From NCBI GenBank assembly GCA_035640475.1, contig DASQWC010000065.1, positions 1-9,925 on the forward strand: 9,925 nt of DNA, read 5' to 3'. The translations under genes were made by a program, and so were the position numbers. Below the pieces are notes generated by a model that was not told the DNA's origin, ran no database searches, and saw only the letters and a list, made by a program, of their open reading frames with translations. This document shows, in pieces, positions 1 to 6,182 of this stretch. How positions within the stretch are numbered: position 1 is the stretch's first letter; each line of letters starts with the position of its first letter. This DNA is from DASQWC01 sp035640475. Its GTDB lineage: Bacteria; Actinomycetota; JAICYB01.

Positions 1-1
1 A

Positions 2-1507
2 ATCGAGAGCTCATACGCAGCGAGCGCGACCGAGCACAGCGGAGTTCTTGCCTGGCATTACCTGTGTTCTGGTGAGCGGTCCAAAGCTGTTAGTTACCTT
101 GAGGGCTTCGGCGAACGGCTGATGTCGGTGTATAAGTACGACCAAGCCATCGATGTGCTCGAGGATTGCCGTCGCCATGTTCCCAGGGAGAAGGGTGATG
201 CGTATAGGCGCGTTACGAAGAAACTCGCTGAGCTTCGTGCACGGATTGGAGACCTTGATGGCGCCACGAGCCTCCTCGATGACCTGATCTCTTCCTCAGA
301 AGGAAACGAGAAATCGGCGCTCTTGGCGCTTAAAGCGCAGATTGTTGCAGAGGCTGGGCATATCGAGGCTGCCACTGAACTCGTGCGTGAGTGCCTTACT
401 CTTCCTGCTGAACAGCAGGTTGTTGATCGTCTTACTACCCTTGCGGCACAGCTGTGTCTTCGACGCCAGGACCTGCTCGGTGCGAAAAGTTGTCTTGAGG
501 CACTTGGTGTACCCGAGAGGCTCGCACCGGAGACTGGCTTCGACGCGGCATCACTTTGGGCTGGATATCTCGTTGGTGTAGGTGACTTTACGGCCGCCAA
601 GCCCTGGGGAGAGCGAGCCGTCGCGCTTGCGCAGAAGTTGGGCAAGGCCGGACTGGAGTTCCGGTCGACTCGCCAACTTGGCCTGATTCATTTGCTGAAC
701 GGACGTGTGCGCGCGGGTCATGCACTACTTAGAGATGTCTTCGACAAAGCGTCTCAGCTCGACTTTGCAGTCGCTGCTGTTGAGAGTGGTGTCAACCTAG
801 TCCATGCGGCTTGTTTGTTGGGCGAGATCGTTGAGGCAGAACGAGTGAGCAAGTTGATGATGGGGCTCACTGAGTCTCCGTTCTGGATTGCACACATACG
901 GTCAAACCTCTCCACTATCAGCTTTGAACGAGGGGATCTCGCAACCGCTGAGGAGCTAGCGTCACAAGTACTGGAAGCCGGAATTGACTCGACATCGCCG
1001 GCCCCTCGGATAGCTGCACGGACTCTGCTTGCGAGAGTCCGCATGGCAGAGCGCGCTTGGAAGCTGGCAGAACGAGAACTTTCGCTCGCCGAGCAGGACG
1101 CAGGTCCGATCGCCGGTCGCCGTGGGCTCGCGATGATGCTCAGAACATACCGGGGCGAGCTTGCGTGGCGTTCAGGTGACTGGGACTCCGCCCTCACCGA
1201 GGCCGACCTTGCGCTCGAGGAATCTCAACGAGTCGAGAAACCCGCCCACATTCCCGCGTTAAGACTCAAAGGAACCGCGTTGTGTCACCTTGATCGAGCT
1301 GAGGGCCTGGCGCTTCTCAACGATGTGAGCAATATGGCGAGAGTGATGGAAATGAAGCTCGAAGAGGCTCGTACGCTTGTGGCAATCGGCACATGGTCAA
1401 CGGGAATCTCCGGAGCGCACCTAGATCGTGCGGAAGCGTTGTTCCGTAGGTGCGGTAGTCGTCAAGGCCTGAGGGAGATCTCCGAATTGGAGCAATCAAC
1501 GACGTAG
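2..1507 (+). CDS. TPR-like helical-repeat protein, C-terminal part (5' end outside window)
   Basis: The reading frame is open from base 2, so this is the C-terminal 501 residues of a longer protein. An internal ATG at 122 exists, but the residues before it (HYLCSGERSKAVSYLEGF) continue the same repeat pattern, so I do not take 122 as the start. The whole visible part is alpha-helical repeats rich in Ala, Leu, Glu and Arg, with alternating paired helices (A..L...G....A...L) typical of TPR superhelices. No catalytic motif is visible. The C-terminus (AEALFRRCGSRQGLREISEL) resembles the ends of actinobacterial regulators that carry an N-terminal AAA/STAND ATPase with a LuxR, BTAD or cyclase domain. 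That parentage is inference, because the N-terminal half is missing. The gene ends in tandem in-frame stops (TAG then TAA, 1505-1510). Its GC content is lower than in the genes at the right end, with more T/A in third positions. Confidence 0.8.
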   Translation: MESSYAASATEHSGVLAWHYLCSGERSKAVSYLEGFGERLMSVYKYDQAIDVLEDCRRHVPREKGDAYRRVTKKLAELRARIGDLDGATSLLDDLISSSEGNEKSALLALKAQIVAEAGHIEAATELVRECLTLPAEQQVVDRLTTLAAQLCLRRQDLLGAKSCLEALGVPERLAPETGFDAASLWAGYLVGVGDFTAAKPWGERAVALAQKLGKAGLEFRSTRQLGLIHLLNGRVRAGHALLRDVFDKASQLDFAVAAVESGVNLVHAACLLGEIVEAERVSKLMMGLTESPFWIAHIRSNLSTISFERGDLATAEELASQVLEAGIDSTSPAPRIAARTLLARVRMAERAWKLAERELSLAEQDAGPIAGRRGLAMMLRTYRGELAWRSGDWDSALTEADLALEESQRVEKPAHIPALRLKGTALCHLDRAEGLALLNDVSNMARVMEMKLEEARTLVAIGTWSTGISGAHLDRAEALFRRCGSRQGLREISELEQSTT

Positions 1508-1640
1508 TAATTAGCCAATAGGGCTTCTCACAAGCCATGTCGACGACAATAGTTCGACTTGATGACGAGTCACTCGCCCTTCTCTGCATTTCGCTGGCAG
1601 GTCGTAGCTCGCGAGTGTCTCGACGTGACTTTCAGGCCCC

Positions 1641-1659
1641 TTGTTTCGCGCCGAAACAA
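1641..1659. repeat. Perfect inverted repeat TTGTTTCG-CGC-CGAAACAA
   Basis: Two perfect 8-base arms (1641-1648 and 1652-1659) flank a 3-base centre. The AT-rich arm ends and near-symmetric centre look like the operator of a dimeric repressor such as a TetR or LacI family member. It could also fold as a short hairpin, but no T-tract follows and it lies 134 bases after the previous stop, so a terminator is less likely. No regulator gene for it is present in the window. Confidence 0.6.
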
Positions 1660-1864
1660 TCGGAGTGCCTCTCTAGCTGGGATCTGCAGCTGAGAACCGG
1701 TGCATATGAGAGCCACGCCACAGTTGCCGCCTGACGCAGTGCGTAATCGTGACTGTCGTCGACGTTTCAACTGCTGTATGTTCTCAGCACTCGTCCGGGG
1801 TTCGGGCGGCCCTTTGAGCGGGGCTTGGAGATTGAGGTCGCGTCCCAACAGCGGCCTGGGGGGC

Positions 1865-1872
1865 AGGGAAGG
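1865..1872 (+). promoter_or_regulatory. Ribosome binding site AGGGAAGG
   Basis: Purine-rich Shine-Dalgarno sequence, 8 bases before ATG 1881. It favours that ATG over the in-frame GTG at 1872, which overlaps the site itself. Confidence 0.7.
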
Positions 1873-1880
1873 TGCGCGAG

Positions 1881-2930
1881 ATGCGAGTTCGCTTTAGGCC
1901 CGGTCGGCCGGTTGTGGCGTTGGCCGTTCTTGCGTTGGTCGGCTTGGTTGTGTCGGGTGGGGCTGTGTCGGCGTTGGGGCCGTCGAATGCTGCCCCGATC
2001 GCGTACAACCAGGTGTTCTCCACGACTCAGGGCAGTCCGCAGGAGATCACGCTCTATGCGGCTGATCCCGATGGGGATGCCCTGACGTACATCGTCACCA
2101 GCGAGCCGCAGCACGGAACGCTGTCCGGCGTGGCTCCCGGCTTCCTTTACACTCCTGCGCCCGGTTACGCGGGTCCCGACTCGTTCACCTGGCGGGCGAG
2201 CGACGGCCAGGCGGAGTCGAGCAGCGCGACGACGTCGGTCAACATCGCAGCGACCACCCAGACCGGTGTGGACTTCCGTGGAGCGAGGACGGCGGCAACG
2301 ACGCTAGGCACGACGCTGCAGATCAACAAGCCGGTCGGAGTCGTCGAAGGCGACTTCATGCTCCTGCACGTTTCCGTCGTCCTCGTCGGATCACTTGCGC
2401 CGCCGCCACAGCAGGTCGGGTTCCCGCCTCCGACGCCGCCGGCAGGGTGGACCCTCGTGCGCTCGACCGATCTCGGCACCGTGATGAGAGGCGTCGTGTA
2501 CAAGCGGCGAGCGACGGCAACCGACGCCGCGAAGACGTCCTACACCGTGACGTTCGTCCAGCCGGTGCTTGCGTCCGGCGCGATCGCGGCATGGTCGGGT
2601 GTTGATCCGACCAATCCGATCGGCGACATCAAGGACGCAACGTCCCCGCTCGGCTCTTCCCTGACCGTGCCCTCCGTGTTCGGCCGCGCGGGTGGACGAG
2701 CGGTCGCGACGTTCGCGGTTGTCGGTGGTCCCGTCACAAGACCGCCCTTCATGATCGAGCGCTGGGAGATCTCTTCATCCGGCAATCGTGACGGGCTGAT
2801 CGCGACGTCCGAAGGGGCCGATCAAGCGCTTGCCGCCGACGGTCAGACCGGCGACCGCACGGCCACCGCAGGGCTCGGCGTCGCGTGGATCGGCCACCTG
2901 ATCGCGTTGCGTCCCGCTCCAGTCGTCTAG
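1881..2930 (+). CDS. Secreted protein with cadherin/Ig-like (Big_9-type) domain
   Basis: A 349-residue protein predicted to be exported. Residues 1-31 form a Sec signal peptide: basic MRVRFRPGRP, hydrophobic VVALAVLALVGLVV, and a probable cleavage after Val-Ser-Ala31. Residues about 36-123 are one bacterial cadherin/Ig-like beta-sandwich, recognised by the opening APIAYNQ, the acidic calcium-type loop AADPDGDALTY, and the closing GPDSFTWRASDG. Residues about 128-347 resemble a beta-rich extracellular domain seen in secreted actinobacterial and phage-tail-like proteins: a promoter-proximal TLQINKP..VVEGDFMLLHVSV strand pattern, PPAGWTLVRSTD, AIAAWSGVDPTNPI, and a terminal WIGHLIALRP. There is no LPXTG, lipobox or C-terminal membrane segment, so release or non-covalent wall binding is expected. 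No catalytic residues are recognisable; adhesion or a structural role is inference. The start at 1881 is chosen because of the ribosome binding site; GTG 1872 would add three residues. The gene converges on the methyltransferase gene at 2967. Confidence 0.8.
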   Translation: MRVRFRPGRPVVALAVLALVGLVVSGGAVSALGPSNAAPIAYNQVFSTTQGSPQEITLYAADPDGDALTYIVTSEPQHGTLSGVAPGFLYTPAPGYAGPDSFTWRASDGQAESSSATTSVNIAATTQTGVDFRGARTAATTLGTTLQINKPVGVVEGDFMLLHVSVVLVGSLAPPPQQVGFPPPTPPAGWTLVRSTDLGTVMRGVVYKRRATATDAAKTSYTVTFVQPVLASGAIAAWSGVDPTNPIGDIKDATSPLGSSLTVPSVFGRAGGRAVATFAVVGGPVTRPPFMIERWEISSSGNRDGLIATSEGADQALAADGQTGDRTATAGLGVAWIGHLIALRPAPVV

Positions 2931-2950
2931 AGCGTTCTGCCCGAGTAGAT

Positions 2951-2966
2951 CCCGGCGAAACCCGGG
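2951..2966. terminator. Weak hairpin between convergent genes
   Basis: CCCGG (2951-2955) can pair with CCGGG (2962-2966) around a 6-base loop, in the 36-base space between two convergent stops. No T-run follows on either strand, so it is at best a weak bidirectional terminator. Confidence 0.3.
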
Positions 2967-3437
2967 CTAACTCGACGTCTGCGGGTCACGCCACACAGCA
3001 CAGTGAGACGCGAAGTGCTTGAGCGCTCCACTCTTGACCACGATGGTCCGTGGCCGCAGCACCGTCGCATACATCTGCATCAGCGCGACGAGGTCGAGAA
3101 GCGATCTGTATCCGGAGACGCCGGACAGGTCCATGTAGACGACCGTGAACGCTGTGCCGAGGTCAAGCGCCGAGCGGACATCGAAAGCATCCAGCACTTC
3201 GAATCGGATACCCGGGTGCGACTGGCGCGCGCGACAGATGCACTCCTTGCTCACGTCGGTCCCAATGACCTCCTGCGCGACGGCCGCGAGTTCGCGCGTC
3301 GTCGTACCCCACTCGCATCCGAGCTCTAAGACGATGTCGTCGGAGCGGACGACTTGGGTAATGCTCCTTCGGTACTCCGCCACGCCGCGAGTCGCGACGA
3401 AACGTGTGTCGACCTTGAACTGCCGGTCGTTCGCCAT
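2967..3437 (-). CDS. Small class I SAM-dependent methyltransferase-like protein
   Basis: A 156-residue protein with the front half of a class I methyltransferase Rossmann fold. Motif I is VLELGCEWGTTTREL (the SAM-binding glycine loop, about residues 36-50), followed by the acidic end of strand 2 in VIGTDVS, and then FEVLDAFDV, consistent with the adenine-contacting region. The later part (VVYMDLSGVSGYRSLLDL, then MYATVLRPRTIVVKSGALKHF) matches strands 4 and 5, but the last strands of a full 200-250 residue enzyme are missing or minimal. The protein looks intact rather than decayed: one frame, a strong ribosome binding site, and conserved-looking motifs to the end. The start at 3437 was chosen over an upstream in-frame ATG (3503) because GGGAGG lies 5 bases before it. 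Substrate unknown. It is divergent from the DinB-like gene across a 300-base gap. Confidence 0.8.
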   Translation of the reverse strand: MANDRQFKVDTRFVATRGVAEYRRSITQVVRSDDIVLELGCEWGTTTRELAAVAQEVIGTDVSKECICRARQSHPGIRFEVLDAFDVRSALDLGTAFTVVYMDLSGVSGYRSLLDLVALMQMYATVLRPRTIVVKSGALKHFASHCAVWRDPQTSS

Positions 3438-3442
3438 CTCGA

Positions 3443-3448
3443 CCTCCC
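3443..3448 (-). promoter_or_regulatory. Ribosome binding site GGGAGG for the small methyltransferase
   Basis: Reading on the minus strand, GGGAGG is followed by TCGAG and then ATG at 3437. This near-ideal spacing fixes the start and excludes the longer frame beginning at 3503. Confidence 0.75.
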
Positions 3449-3555
3449 GACAAAGCAAAGCGCCCGAACGCTGCGCTTCGAGCGAGCGGCGCCTTGTTCG
3501 CACGCCCGTGCGCAGCCCTCAGGCGCTCTAAGGCCGAAGCCAGGTCGAGCTTCCC

Positions 3556-3592
3556 GCCTCTGAGGCGAACCGATGCCTCAGCGCGATGCCTC
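3556..3592. repeat. Cluster of GCCTC inverted and direct repeats
   Basis: GCCTC-T-GAGGC (3556-3566) is a perfect palindrome. CTGAGGC (3560-3566) also pairs perfectly with GCCTCAG (3575-3581) around an 8-base loop. CGATGCCTC occurs twice as a direct repeat (3571-3579 and 3584-3592), 13 bases apart. The spacing is close to one helical turn, as in repressor operators or iterons, and the position is between divergent genes. It could instead be a chance product of GC-rich sequence. Confidence 0.45.
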
Positions 3593-3738
3593 CCGAAAGA
3601 CCGAGTGGAGCATACCGTCACGCCGCCCAAGCCGAGAACGTTCTGCACCGAGCCGGCTTGTCTCGAGCTCGTCACTTCGGAGCGAATTGGGCCCGCTTGG
3701 TCATCAGGCATTGACCTTAGTTTCGGCAGACTGAGGCG

Positions 3739-4399
3739 GTGCCGAAGGAGCCTGTCTATCTCGAGGTTGGGAAGAAGCGGGTCTTCGCGTGTGCCGTCGA
3801 GTGGCCGGGTGGGGCACGGAGCGGCAAGGACGAGCGGGAAGCACTGGATGTCCTTGCTTCGTACGCGAAGCGCTACAAGAGAGCGCTCGGCCGTCGTGCG
3901 AGTGGCCTGAGCGTTTCTGCTGCGTCGGACCTTCGGGTTGTCGAGCGGCTTCCCGGTGGTTCGGGGACCGATTTCGGTATGCCGGGTGAGCTTCCGAAGG
4001 CGGATCGTCGTCCTCTTCGGGCTGCGGAGCTGAAGCAGATGACGCAGATCCTCGAGGTGTGCTGGAAGCGCTTCGATTCCGTGGTGCGAGCGAACAAAGG
4101 CGCCGAGCTTCGAAAGGGGCCGCGCGGCGGTGGGCGCGACCTCGACAAGATCGTCGCCCACGTCCTGGAGGCCGAGGTGGCGTACCTCAACGCGCTCGGC
4201 GGGAAGTTCAAGGCGTCCGGTCCTGATCCGGCGCCCTTGCGGGCGGCGATCATCGAGGCCCTGGGGGGCCAAGATTCGCGGCGAGCTTCCCGAGAAGGGT
4301 CCGAGAGGCGGACTGAAATGGCCGACGCGGTACTTCGTCCGCCGCTCGGCGTGGCACGTGCTCGACCACCTGTGGGAGATCGAGGATCGATTGACGTAA
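3739..4399 (+). CDS. DinB-like four-helix-bundle protein, interrupted by a frameshift
   Basis: Removing one G from the six-G run at 4263-4268 gives a continuous 219-residue protein. The N-terminal part (residues 1-75; PVYLEVGKKRVFACAVEWPG, then EREALDVLASYAKRY) looks like a small alpha/beta domain of the HicB-like type. The C-terminal part looks like a DinB/YfiT-type helical bundle: a helix with WKRFDSVVRAN, then RKGPRGGGRDLDKIVAHVLEAE with His141, and, after the break, RSAWHVLDHLWEIEDR with His206 and His210. DinB-like proteins use such histidines to bind a divalent metal. As the sequence stands, frame 1 runs on to 4479 with an Arg/Ser-rich, domain-free tail and loses the last histidine helix; the correct continuation is in frame 2 and ends at TAA 4397-4399. 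The GTG start at 3739 has only a weak GAGG upstream. The gene ends 6 bases before the convergent methyltransferase stop. Function unknown; a thiol-dependent transferase or stress role is only a family analogy. Confidence 0.75.
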
Positions 4400-4405
4400 C
4401 TCGCG

Positions 4406-5038
4406 TCATCGCTTGCAAAGCGTCATCGACTGGAAGCGCCAGCCTTCGTCGCCGGCGACGATCGTGTGGAAGTCGATGATGTCGAACGACCCGCGCGCGA
4501 GCGACGTGAGCTCCTCGTCGGTGCGGAACACGAAGAACCGGGGCGGATCGTGCTTGTCCTCGTCCCATATCCCTTCGCTCGGCCCGCGTCCGGCATGAAC
4601 GCCGACGTAGCAAAGGCCGCCGGTGCGCAGGACGCGGTTCATTTCGCCGAACACGGCCGGCATGTCCGCGGTGGGGACGTGGAGAAGGCAATTCAGCGTC
4701 CATATCGCATCGAAGGATCCATCCTCGAAGGGCAGGTTGAGGACGTCGGCGACGTGTGCGTCCAGGCCTTTCTCTCGGCATCGTGCGACGAACTGTGGTG
4801 TCAGGTCGGTGGCGACGACGTGCAGCCCGCGTTGCTGAAAGAACACGCTGTCATCGCCCGTGCCGGCGCCGATCTCCAGCAACCGGGACGTTGGTGCGAG
4901 GCGAGCCAGGAATGCCAGGCGCTCATCGAGCTTCCACTGTTGCTTGGCGAAGCCGTCCCGCATGTCCGCGTCGCCGGAGTATGCGCTGCGCATGTACGCA
5001 GTGATTTCGGAGTACTTCACCGGGTTTCCGTCTCTCAT
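4406..5038 (-). CDS. Class I SAM-dependent methyltransferase (Methyltransf_11 type)
   Basis: A 210-residue methyltransferase with all core motifs. Motif I is LLEIGAGTGDDSVFF (residues 53-67), the acidic end of strand 2 is VVATDLT (74-80), the adenine-region acid is in HVADVLNLPF (95-104), motif IV is FDAIWTLNCLLHVP (109-122), and the post-motif segment is EMNRVLRTGGLCYVGVHAG (132-150). The C-terminal part (EDKHDPPRFFVFRTDEEL) forms a lid-like insertion that resembles small-molecule methyltransferases, so a metabolite substrate is more likely than DNA or rRNA; the substrate itself is unknown. The ATG at 5038 overlaps the upstream gene's TGA as ATGA, so the two methyltransferases are probably translationally coupled. 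A much longer open frame extends upstream to 6184, but that part is the shadow of the genes on the other frame and strand. The stop is 6 bases from the stop of the convergent DinB-like gene. Confidence 0.88.
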   Translation of the reverse strand: MRDGNPVKYSEITAYMRSAYSGDADMRDGFAKQQWKLDERLAFLARLAPTSRLLEIGAGTGDDSVFFQQRGLHVVATDLTPQFVARCREKGLDAHVADVLNLPFEDGSFDAIWTLNCLLHVPTADMPAVFGEMNRVLRTGGLCYVGVHAGRGPSEGIWDEDKHDPPRFFVFRTDEELTSLARGSFDIIDFHTIVAGDEGWRFQSMTLCKR

Positions 5039-5670
5039 GGCGCGGGTTTGCGGCCGAGGATCCAGACGAAGCGGACTTCTTGGTCGTCCTCGAAGTTCGT
5101 CAGGACGTCGTTGCGGAGGATCTGGAAGCCGGCGTCGTGGACGAGCTCGACGTTTGTCGCGGCGTCGAACCCGCTCCAGTACATGCGGACATCGTCGATC
5201 CATGTGTCGAAGCCGCCCGGGTTGTCTCCGGCGACGAGATTGACGGCGAAGATGCCACCGGGACGCAGCCATCGAAAGATCGCACCGAAGAGGCGCTCGT
5301 GATCCTGCCGCGGCACATGAATGATCGAGTAGAAGGCCAGGACCGCCTCGACAGACGCAACTCGGAACGCGACGTCCGACATGTCCGCGAGGACCAAGTG
5401 CGCGGACGGGACGTTCTTGCGGGCGAGCGCGAGCTGTGACTCGGACATGTCGACTCCGACGTACCGACGGCGTTCGGCGACGAGCCGGCCGGTAGGAATA
5501 CACGGGCCGCACCCGAGCTCGACGACGGTCGCGCCCGGGTCGACGATCTCGAGAGCCTGCTCCATGTACGTGACTCGATGGACCGGATCGACGGTCAGCG
5601 TCCACTCGAGGTAGCGCGAGCCCAAGCTGTTGTACCCGGATCTGACGACCGCTCGCGGATCGTTGGTCAT
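5035..5670 (-). CDS. Class I SAM-dependent methyltransferase, first gene of the coupled pair
   Basis: A 211-residue methyltransferase. Counting from ATG 5670, motif I is VVELGCGPCIPTGRL (about 49-63), strand 2 ends in YVGVDMS (70-76), the adenine region is LVLADMSDV (92-100), motif IV is VEAVLAFYSIIHVP (107-120), and the core ends with LRPGGIFAVNLVAGD (135-149). The C-terminal stretch (WSGFDAATNVELVHDAGF..) completes the beta-sheet. It belongs to the same broad family as its partner but is clearly divergent from it, so the pair is not a recent duplication. The start is uncertain: ATG 5670 begins the conserved-looking MTNDPRAVVRSGYN, while ATG 5688 in the same frame would add MLHHVL; neither has a good ribosome binding site. 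It is divergent from the oxidoreductase gene at 5729 with about 60 bases between them. Substrate unknown. Confidence 0.85.
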   Translation of the reverse strand: MTNDPRAVVRSGYNSLGSRYLEWTLTVDPVHRVTYMEQALEIVDPGATVVELGCGPCIPTGRLVAERRRYVGVDMSESQLALARKNVPSAHLVLADMSDVAFRVASVEAVLAFYSIIHVPRQDHERLFGAIFRWLRPGGIFAVNLVAGDNPGGFDTWIDDVRMYWSGFDAATNVELVHDAGFQILRNDVLTNFEDDQEVRFVWILGRKPAP

Positions 5671-5710
5671 GAGCACATGGTGCAACATGGACCGATGCGG
5701 AGTCAGAGCT

Positions 5711-5719
5711 AGGAAAGGA
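5711..5719 (+). promoter_or_regulatory. Ribosome binding site AGGAAAGGA
   Basis: Located 9 bases before ATG 5729. It selects that start rather than upstream in-frame ATGs (5630 and others), which lie inside the divergent methyltransferase gene. Confidence 0.7.
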
Positions 5720-5728
5720 ATATCGCCA

Positions 5729-6175
5729 ATGACGGACGTTTCTCGGTTCGCCGACCTCGTGCCCGTCGATCACGGACTCTGCGTCGTCGTCACCATGCGC
5801 GGGAACCACACACCGCACGCGTCCGTCGTGAACGCCGGCGTCGCGGAGCATCCGGTAAGCGGGGACAAGCGGGTTGCGTTCGTGGCTGCGGGAGGGACGC
5901 GGAAGCTCGTTCACCTCCGCGCGGACCCCAAGATCGCAGTTGTCGTCCGGGGTGGGTGGCAATGGACGACCGTTGAGGGAACGGCCGAGCTCATCGGCCC
6001 GGACGACCCCCATCCCGACGTCGACGGGGAGCGATACCGGCTGCTGCTTCGTGAGATCTTTACAGCAGCCGGCGGGACGCACGACGACTGGGACACGTAC
6101 GACCGCGTCATGAAGGAAGAGCGGCGAACTGCCGTCTTCGTAACACCGACGCGCGTCTACTCGAACCCGGGGTAG
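5729..6175 (+). CDS. PPOX/FDOR-family F420- or flavin-dependent oxidoreductase
   Basis: A 148-residue protein of the split-barrel pyridoxamine-phosphate-oxidase-like fold. Visible hallmarks are the first barrel strand GLCVVVTMRGNHTPHASVV (16-34), the cofactor-phosphate region AAGGTRKLVHLRADPKIAVVV (53-73, with Lys59 of the T-R-K element), the next strands WQWTTVEGTAELIG (78-90), a helical segment about 102-132, and the closing strand RTAVFVTPTRVYS. The size and the C-terminal VTPTRVY ending fit the actinobacterial PPOX-class F420-dependent group (TIGR03618-like) better than true PdxH, which is longer. Such enzymes work as dimers in the cytoplasm and reduce or oxidise small molecules with F420, FMN or sometimes haem; which cofactor this one uses cannot be decided by eye. 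The gene starts at ATG 5729 because of the ribosome binding site. It is followed after 7 bases by the HAD gene, indicating one transcript. Confidence 0.82.
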   Translation: MTDVSRFADLVPVDHGLCVVVTMRGNHTPHASVVNAGVAEHPVSGDKRVAFVAAGGTRKLVHLRADPKIAVVVRGGWQWTTVEGTAELIGPDDPHPDVDGERYRLLLREIFTAAGGTHDDWDTYDRVMKEERRTAVFVTPTRVYSNPG

Positions 6176-6182
6176 CGTTCGC

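Larger units (their letters stand above)
1508..1880. other. Gene-poor gap between the TPR protein and the secreted protein
   Basis: About 370 bases without a credible gene. Short open frames exist on both strands, but their translations are Arg/Ser/Pro-rich with no domain signature or ribosome binding site. The gap contains a perfect 19-base palindrome (1641-1659), a smaller palindrome CTCGCGAG (1608-1615), and the ribosome binding site of the next gene at its right end. A possible -10 element TATGTT lies at 1777-1782 but has no good -35. The base composition changes from the lower-GC left gene to the higher-GC remainder across this gap. Confidence 0.6.
3438..3738. other. Divergent intergenic region with clustered repeats
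   Basis: About 300 bases separate two divergent genes and must hold both promoters. Open frames here give only Arg/Ser/Pro-rich translations and are not believed. It contains an inverted repeat AAGCGC/GCGCTT (3458-3463 and 3473-3478, 9-base loop) and the GCCTC repeat cluster at 3556-3592. Near the plus-strand gene a possible -10 TAGTTT (3718-3723) lies 15 bases before GTG 3739, with a poor -35. Confidence 0.5.

Noticed and set aside
1571..1617. CACTCG/CGAGTG inverted repeat as a terminator of the TPR gene
   Set aside because: Only 6 base pairs with a loop of about 35 bases and no T-tract; likely chance.
1537..1897. Small open frames in the left gap (for example 1537-1734 and 1700-1897)
   Set aside because: No ribosome binding site, no domain and biased composition; one of them runs into the signal peptide region of the next gene in another frame.
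2960..2970. Integron attC-like core (GGCTAAC) near gene ends
   Set aside because: It violates the RYYYAAC consensus at the second base, no paired inverse core was found at the right spacing, and no integrase is present.
3163..4272. A 369-residue minus-strand open frame
   Set aside because: It is the Arg-rich complement of the DinB-like gene and an out-of-frame reading of the small methyltransferase gene; no family signature.
4268..4479. The frame-1 tail of the DinB-like gene as a genuine C-terminus
   Set aside because: The tail is Arg/Ser-rich without family resemblance and overlaps the convergent methyltransferase gene, while frame 2 carries the expected His-containing helix.
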